The translations under genes were made by a program, and so were the position numbers. DNA of 10,923 bases from Cephalothrix spiralis (taxonomy: Eukaryota; Nemertea; Palaeonemertea; Archinemertea; Cephalotrichidae), in assembly GCA_032353305.1 (NCBI GenBank), contig JAUCNG010388701.1, positions 1 to 10,923 on the forward strand. Direction: 5' to 3'. Positions within the stretch are counted from its first letter, which is position 1. The number at the start of each line of letters is the position of its first letter. Below are positions 5,910 through 10,923 of this stretch, piece after piece. Under the pieces are notes generated by a model, which had not been told where the DNA came from, ran no database searches, and saw nothing but the letters and a program-made list of their open reading frames with translations.

Positions 5910-8327
5910 TTAAAATACGTCACTTTTAGTTGCGTCACTTTTTGAAACGTTTCTTTTAAATACGTCACTTGTTGAAATTGTATCCTCATTATTGGATGGT
6001 TGGCTGGGTGTCTTCGGCATTTCTTCCCACTCAGGCACTTTTAACTTCCCTTCCTTGGCATCTTTAAGTAACTGGTTCAGCCTCTTTAAAGATTCTGTTG
6101 CTGATGGTCTTCGACTTGGATCATGGTTCCATGTATCTTTGATCAGTGTTTGCAACTCAAGAGGTGGTGGTGTTAAACGTTCACCACCTTTGAGTTGAAC
6201 ATTAAATGGTGGACGATACCCAGTATGCATACGATGCATTGCTTTAATTCCACCATGCTGAGCGAAGAATTCTTGGTTATCATATCTGATTCCGAAGAAA
6301 ATTTCATACTCCATTAACGCGACTGCATACAAGTCACTAGCAAGAGAGTACTCTCTTTTTTGGTAAGCTTCAGGTGCTAAGTAGAGTGGTGTTCCTTTAC
6401 GCTTCTCTGCTAATTCTTTGTATCCATTACTTAAATCTGCAAGTCCAAAATCAGCTATTTTGATAACGCCAGATTCGGTTATCAAAACGTTTTCTAATTT
6501 AAGATCCTTGTGAATTAAACAGCTACATATTTCATATAGGTTGTTCTTTTGATCATTAGTATAATGGGGCGTAGAGTGTATATACTCAATACCTTTATTT
6601 ATCTGAATACAAACAGAAAAATAATGCAAAAGTTCCTGACCGTCTGATTTTGTTCTCCCGGGATTTCGTTTATTTATGAGCCCATTGATGACGAAATGCT
6701 TCCGTAGATCCTCGGTACACAATTCCACAGCAATGCTGCAATTGTAATTATTATTTATCTGAATTCCGAGTAATCGGCAAATATTTTCGTGATTTAATTG
6801 CGTCATTATCAGAAACTCCCAAATAATAGATACCTTATTACTCATCGTCACCACCATTGACTTTACTGCAACATTTTGAACTTCATCAGCCATTGTAGCC
6901 ATGGTCCCTTTATAAACCTTTCCAAACGATCCTTTTCCCAGTATGTTATTCTCATCATATGTTATTTTATAGATGTTTGGTTCACACGTGAATGGCAATT
7001 CATCAAGGAACAGTTCATAGTTACATGGTTTATCGTTGTTAAGGGTCAATACATATTTATGGCGCTTCATTATTTCATTCCTGGTGTCAGTTAAGGTATC
7101 TAGGCATTTTCTATGTTGGCCAATATCGAAGGATCGCATAGTTTGTTCCAAGTATGTAATGATTTGGTCACAAATGTTAAGATCGGTCAAATATTCATTT
7201 ACATTGCAATTTTCTGACTCTGTATATGGTTTCGCTTGAAGCACTACATCTTCTGGTACGTTGAAATGCTTTGATGGTAATCCGCTTAGAAATGAAAAGT
7301 ATTTCACTAGGAAATATGAGAGAAATTTATGAAATGCTTTAGAGACGATGAAGCCGGTCGCTGTTGCAACAATCACATCTGTAAAACTAGCACCGTGCCT
7401 AATCAAAATCGCAAATGCTTCTAAATCTACACAAGATGTCGATTGTAAAAAAGCCGCTTGAAGATCATTGTGTGTATAAAATGGAGTTCCGTCCTTGTTA
7501 ACACTATTTTCAAGAAGGACTTCTAATATATCAGGTCTTCGAATATTTATAGCAATTATCAGACTACTAACTTGCACTTTCTGAGAATCCGTCATTGATA
7601 AAGGTAAGCAGAAGCGTGTACGCTGCTTCTGAGGTAAGTGAGTGTCTCTTGCTCCGGCCGCAAGAAGCAGTTGAACAGTCTTGACATTGCCATACTTAAC
7701 AGATATTCGGAGTGGCGAATCATCAACATTATCCAATTCGACGTTTTTATGCACGTCTACCCCTCGCTTTATTAGAGAAGAAATAAGTTCAATTTTCCTA
7801 TTTCCATCAGGGACATAATCACCATTTTGTATTATATGAGCAAAAGCATTCTGTTTATGATTTTTATCTATGGATGGGTGCCTCAAAATGGTTTCCCAAA
7901 CTTCGATGTAGTCATCATTTTCGCTAAACACAATCAAGGAATAAACTTGACTTAGCAGCACACTTTTCACACCGCCTTGTTTGACTTTAACATTGGCATC
8001 AATTCCGGCATCTAGAAGCATTTTGACAGCTGTATGATTAGCTTCTGTAATAGCTAAATGTATTGGTCTCTTAGCTACGCCTACCACACATTGTATGTTT
8101 TTTATAATATATTCTAAATTTACCTTAAATTTGATTAGTTTTTCCACGACAGTGTCCTGTCTATTTTGTATAGCTATATCCAATGGTCTGTACCCGTATG
8201 AAAGTCCCCGATTAAAAAGTTCCTGATTAAAATCAAATCCTTTACTTAAGAGTTTATCGATGCACTGAATGTTTCCATCTTCGCATGCTACAGCAGCAAG
8301 TTGCATATCACACTTATCTTTTTCCAT
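5910..8327 (-). CDS. ankyrin-repeat Ser/Thr (TKL-like) protein kinase, single-exon reading frame, 805 aa
   Basis: Residues 8-315 form about eight divergent ankyrin-like repeats, clearest at RPIHLAITEANHTAVKMLLD (87-106) and SPLRISVKYGNVKTVQLLLA (204-223). Residues 316-455 are an unassigned linker. The kinase domain covers about 457-755 and is complete: glycine loop GKGSFGKV (464-471), ATP lysine K489, helix-C glutamate E504, catalytic HKDLKLEN (606-613, base D608), DFG (626-628), GTPLYLAPEA (645-654), and R740 in the final helix. The HKDLKxEN loop indicates Ser/Thr rather than Tyr specificity. Two inserts enlarge the domain, at about 546-563 and 587-603. The tail (about 784-805) repeats SDVF/KSDA motifs. 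An in-frame TAG at 8355-8357 and an ATGG context support this methionine, unless upstream exons are spliced on. It probably acts in cytosolic signalling; target unknown. No intron interrupts it, unlike the plus-strand ankyrin gene. Confidence 0.93.
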   Translation of the reverse strand: MEKDKCDMQLAAVACEDGNIQCIDKLLSKGFDFNQELFNRGLSYGYRPLDIAIQNRQDTVVEKLIKFKVNLEYIIKNIQCVVGVAKRPIHLAITEANHTAVKMLLDAGIDANVKVKQGGVKSVLLSQVYSLIVFSENDDYIEVWETILRHPSIDKNHKQNAFAHIIQNGDYVPDGNRKIELISSLIKRGVDVHKNVELDNVDDSPLRISVKYGNVKTVQLLLAAGARDTHLPQKQRTRFCLPLSMTDSQKVQVSSLIIAINIRRPDILEVLLENSVNKDGTPFYTHNDLQAAFLQSTSCVDLEAFAILIRHGASFTDVIVATATGFIVSKAFHKFLSYFLVKYFSFLSGLPSKHFNVPEDVVLQAKPYTESENCNVNEYLTDLNICDQIITYLEQTMRSFDIGQHRKCLDTLTDTRNEIMKRHKYVLTLNNDKPCNYELFLDELPFTCEPNIYKITYDENNILGKGSFGKVYKGTMATMADEVQNVAVKSMVVTMSNKVSIIWEFLIMTQLNHENICRLLGIQINNNYNCSIAVELCTEDLRKHFVINGLINKRNPGRTKSDGQELLHYFSVCIQINKGIEYIHSTPHYTNDQKNNLYEICSCLIHKDLKLENVLITESGVIKIADFGLADLSNGYKELAEKRKGTPLYLAPEAYQKREYSLASDLYAVALMEYEIFFGIRYDNQEFFAQHGGIKAMHRMHTGYRPPFNVQLKGGERLTPPPLELQTLIKDTWNHDPSRRPSATESLKRLNQLLKDAKEGKLKVPEWEEMPKTPSQPSNNEDTISTSDVFKRNVSKSDATKSDVF

Positions 8328-8378
8328 CTCATTTAAAGTTTTATGTTGATAATTCTAAATATCCAAAATGGCCAAGCA

Positions 8379-8385
8379 TTTTATA
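8379..8385 (-). promoter_or_regulatory. candidate TATA box for the ANK-kinase gene
   Basis: TATAAAA on the minus strand lies 52-58 nt upstream of the ATG. Start of transcription 25-30 nt downstream would give a 5' leader of only about 25 nt. The region is AT-rich, so chance occurrence is quite possible. Confidence 0.3.
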
Positions 8386-10065
8386 ATACCATAAATAGAT
8401 ACATGTTTATACAACATACTACAAAGGTACCTGATCGATCGAATTTTTCAATGTCATGTTTACTATAAAAAAAGCAATACGTCATCAAACACGGTTAGCA
8501 TGTTTAGAGCGTGACTGACTTTCAAGAGATTTCGTATCAATTAGTAATTTGAATTCTTATTCAACTGAGTTCGGTTTTTATTATATTTTTTTGGTCCAGG
8601 GTCTATCCCGAATATCACCGATGCACTCTTGGCCTTAGGGGAGTGAGTCCTCGACTCCTTGCTTTCATGGAATTCATTAAATTTGAGAAGGGGTATGAAA
8701 CGATGTTAACCGCTACTTTCTTTGACTGTTCTTGATTTTTCAGTCTATTTGGCACGATGTAACTTAACGGCATATCGGTTTACTAGAGTCATCTGATGTT
8801 CTCTACCTTGATGAATAAAGGGTCACAGGTGCGATCCGATTTTGTCCCATTTTCTGAAGCACGAGCCGTATGTTGTAGGATTGCTTCAGTTAAAATACAA
8901 CCCTTCATTGTGCAAACGGTCACGAAATAATCTCCCAAACACTAGGATAAAAACCCGATCAAAATCCATTCACTACAAGTCTTGAATGTTAATAGTCCTC
9001 TATTAAGGCATTTTATACGAAGTTCAAATAACCAAGGGTTAAATTATAACATTGGGTCAATTTTGACATACATTGTAGGGTGTAATCTCGTGAATTATGG
9101 GTAAAACAATGAGACGTACAAATGTAGGCCTTTAAAAAAGATTTTCGGTTTAGAAATCTTCAGGAATATAGAGCTCCAGTTCGCAGCAATTTGGTACCAT
9201 TTTAACTGGTGGCTTCAACCTATTATCGCTGAGCTTTACAACCTCGTTCCCGAAGATATCATTAAACCGAAATGCCGCTTTAATCGAATGCGCATGTCGA
9301 GTTAAGGTTAAATCAATTCAAAAAAAGTTTACTGTCTTATAAGTGTTTGTTAACTATGATAGATCTTTAACCTTTTTTCGACCTCGCCAAAAATTTATCG
9401 GATTCCAAAATGTCAAATTATGATATCATCAATATCTGATTTGAAATTTGAAAATTATAATATAAACAACTTTTTAATCATTATTTATACTTATGCAGAG
9501 ATAGTATTACAGATTTCCATAATATCAGAATATTTCACTTTCTTTCAACTGAAGAGGAATGATGAAAATGTTTGCAAAACATGCTACAAACGAATGAGTA
9601 TCATAACAGTAACACACACCTTCAAGGAAGTAACACACTCAGATGATGTTAAGATAGCTTGATATTTATTTACAGTACACTCGTTTATACATAATTATAA
9701 TTCTGTCTTATTGTTTTGGAATATATATGCGAAAGCCTAAGTCCACTGGTACAAATTTCGAAACTGATCCTAGGGTGATAAGACAAAAACAAAATCGCCC
9801 ACAAATCTATTAGCTATACAACGCCCATAGTAATATTAATGATCACTAGTGCTAAGCGAGCGATCTAAAACTGCACATATAAAGTTTATAACTAGTTAAT
9901 GTATAACCCAATAATACAGATTATCTCGAAATCTAAAACTAAGAATATATTTTTTGACGTATTTTGATTCCTTAAGGTCGATTTACCCTAAAACCAAATT
10001 TTTAGCGGTGGAATGCATTTTCGAGTTTTCATTTTCTGTAGCTACCCGTAAAGTGGTAATCTAAA
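8386..10065. other. intergenic stretch without a supported gene
   Basis: No exon of either gene was recognised on either strand. It holds copy 2 of a short dispersed repeat (about 9168-9202). An 80-codon open frame at 9420-9662 on the plus strand has the composition of AT-rich random sequence and no family resemblance. The upstream part presumably contains promoter sequence of the 805-residue gene. Confidence 0.6.
9168..9202. repeat. short dispersed repeat, copy 2
   Basis: GAGCTCCAGTTCGCAGCAA followed by TTTGGTACCATT matches the segment at 2691-2726 in the same orientation with a few differences. It sits about 6.5 kb from the first copy, outside the duplicated kinase segment, so it is probably part of an independent interspersed element. 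Confidence 0.5.
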
Positions 10066-10815
10066 TTTAATCCTTAAATTAAAGTTATCAATTTTATAAA
10101 AGCAATTATCTGGCACAGAGATGCTTTAAAATACGTCACTTTTAGTTGCGTCACTTTTAGAAACGTTTCTTTTAAATACGTCACTTGTTGACATTGTATC
10201 CTCATTATTGGATGGTTGGCTCGGTATCTTCGGCATTTCTTCCCACTCCGGCACTTTCAACTTCCCTTCTTTGGCATCTTTAAGCAACTGCTTCAGCCTC
10301 TTCAGAGATTCTGTTGCTGATGGTCTTCGACTTGGATCATGGTTCCATGTATCTTTGATTAGTCTCTGCAACTCTAGAGGTGGTGGTGTTAAACGTTCAC
10401 CACCTTTAAGTTGAACATTAAATGGTGGACGATACCCAGCGTGCATACGATGCATTGCTTTAATTCCACCGTGGTGAGCGAAGAATTCTTGGTTATCATA
10501 TCTGATTCCAAAGAAAATTTCATACTCCATTAATGCGACTGCATACAAGTCACTGGCAAGAGAATACTCCCCTTTTTCGTAAGCTTCAGGTGCTAAGTAT
10601 AATGGTGTTCCTTTACGATTCATTGCTAATTCTTTGTATCCTTCAATTATATCTGATAATCCAAAATCAGCTATTTTGATAATGCCAGAATCGGTTATCA
10701 AAACATTTTCTAACTTAATATCCTTGTGAATTAAACAGTCCTTATCTATGTCTCTAATAGAGTCGTAGTGGGTCGTAGTGTGAAGATACTCAATACCTTT
10801 ATTTATCTGAATGCA
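10066..10815 (-). repeat. duplicated segment: second copy of the 3' part of the ANK-kinase gene
   Basis: This segment matches about 5874-6611 in the same orientation, about 4.2 kb apart. It covers the kinase C-lobe, C-terminal tail and the first 30-55 nt of 3' flank. Similarity ends at ATTAAA on one side and just upstream of the codons for CIQINKGIEY on the other. In the 3' flank the second copy has extra bases (about 5, 4 and 15 nt) relative to the first. In the coding part there is one 12-bp in-frame length difference. Confidence 0.88.
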
Positions 10816-10821
10816 GGCAAA
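10126..10821 (-). pseudogene. 5'-truncated paralogue of the ANK-kinase gene: kinase C-lobe and tail only
   Basis: The frame is open from 10821 to the stop at 10126 (231 codons), with an in-frame TGA at 10822-10824. It encodes the kinase from helix E onward: CIQINKGIEYLH, HKDIKLEN, DFG, GTPLYLAPEA, and a C-terminal tail with the last 20 residues identical to the complete gene. Over the final 190 residues I count 16 differences (about 92% identity). The glycine loop, ATP lysine, helix C, linker and ankyrin repeats are absent, so it cannot be an active kinase alone. A methionine start is not evident; the frame passes through leucine at 10699-10701, which should not be taken as a start. It may be a pseudogene fragment, or a terminal exon spliced to exons beyond 10923: TTTTTTACAG lies just upstream, though that exon would meet the TGA in this frame. 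The intact reading frame suggests recent origin, gene conversion or constraint. Confidence 0.75.
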
Positions 10822-10923
10822 TCAAGATAGTTTTCACTATGTGAACTTTTCTGCCTGTAAAAAATCAGTACTTAACGGTACTTAAATTGTTGGGAATAAG
10901 TTGTCCTGAGAATTGTATACGTT

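Noticed and set aside
5992-6198. Plus-strand frames antisense to both kinase copies (also 10208-10414)
   Set aside because: They are preserved between copies only because the kinase coding strand is; they are shadows of the minus-strand gene.
5910-8327. RNase L/IRE1-type identity because of ANK plus kinase order
   Set aside because: No KEN ribonuclease domain follows the kinase; the protein ends about 50 residues after the kinase fold with a short repetitive tail.
8744-8797. Possible further plus-strand exon after a TTTTTCAG acceptor
   Set aside because: It keeps phase 1 but reads only about 17 non-ankyrin codons to a stop, so there is no positive support.
9420-9662. 80-codon plus-strand open frame
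   Set aside because: It is rich in Ile, Asn and Phe as expected from AT-rich sequence; no motif and no splice context.

Overview
This is eukaryotic, almost certainly invertebrate animal, nuclear DNA. It is AT-rich, with GT-AG introns, ankyrin-repeat (ANK) exons, an ANK-plus-protein-kinase gene, a tRNA-derived SINE-like head and at least two short inverted-repeat elements. The phylum cannot be fixed from the sequence; a sponge, cnidarian or lophotrochozoan would all fit. Nothing looks bacterial or viral.

Layout. Positions 1-1664 hold no recognisable exon, but contain a 373-bp inverted-repeat element (608-980) and a T-rich tandem repeat (about 1290-1600). Three plus-strand exons (1665-1859, 3153-3472, 4259-4493) join in frame with matching intron phases into about 250 residues of continuous ankyrin repeats. 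Neither end of that gene is in view. Its introns carry two hairpins, a tRNA-like SINE head and a TGCG/CGCA-rich block. Positions 4494-5909 are AT-rich with a pogo/Tigger-like MITE (5253-5418). The minus strand at 5910-8327 encodes an 805-residue protein in one uninterrupted reading frame: N-terminal ankyrin-like repeats, an unassigned linker, a complete Ser/Thr (TKL-like) kinase domain and a short repetitive tail. Positions 8328-10125 show no supported gene. The minus strand at 10126-10821 holds a second copy of only the 3' part of that gene (kinase C-lobe, tail and 3' flank), cut at its 5' side by an in-frame stop.

How they relate. Both genes use ankyrin repeats as likely protein-binding scaffolds. 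The minus-strand gene couples them to a kinase with all key catalytic residues, so a signalling role is reasonable; substrate and pathway are unknown. The 3' copy is near-identical over the C-lobe and tail but much more diverged just upstream, which points to recent duplication or gene conversion within a growing ANK-kinase family. The most notable features are this mosaic paralogue, the variable insert before the catalytic loop, and the unassigned linker. I do not see clear evidence of a wholly new molecular system.
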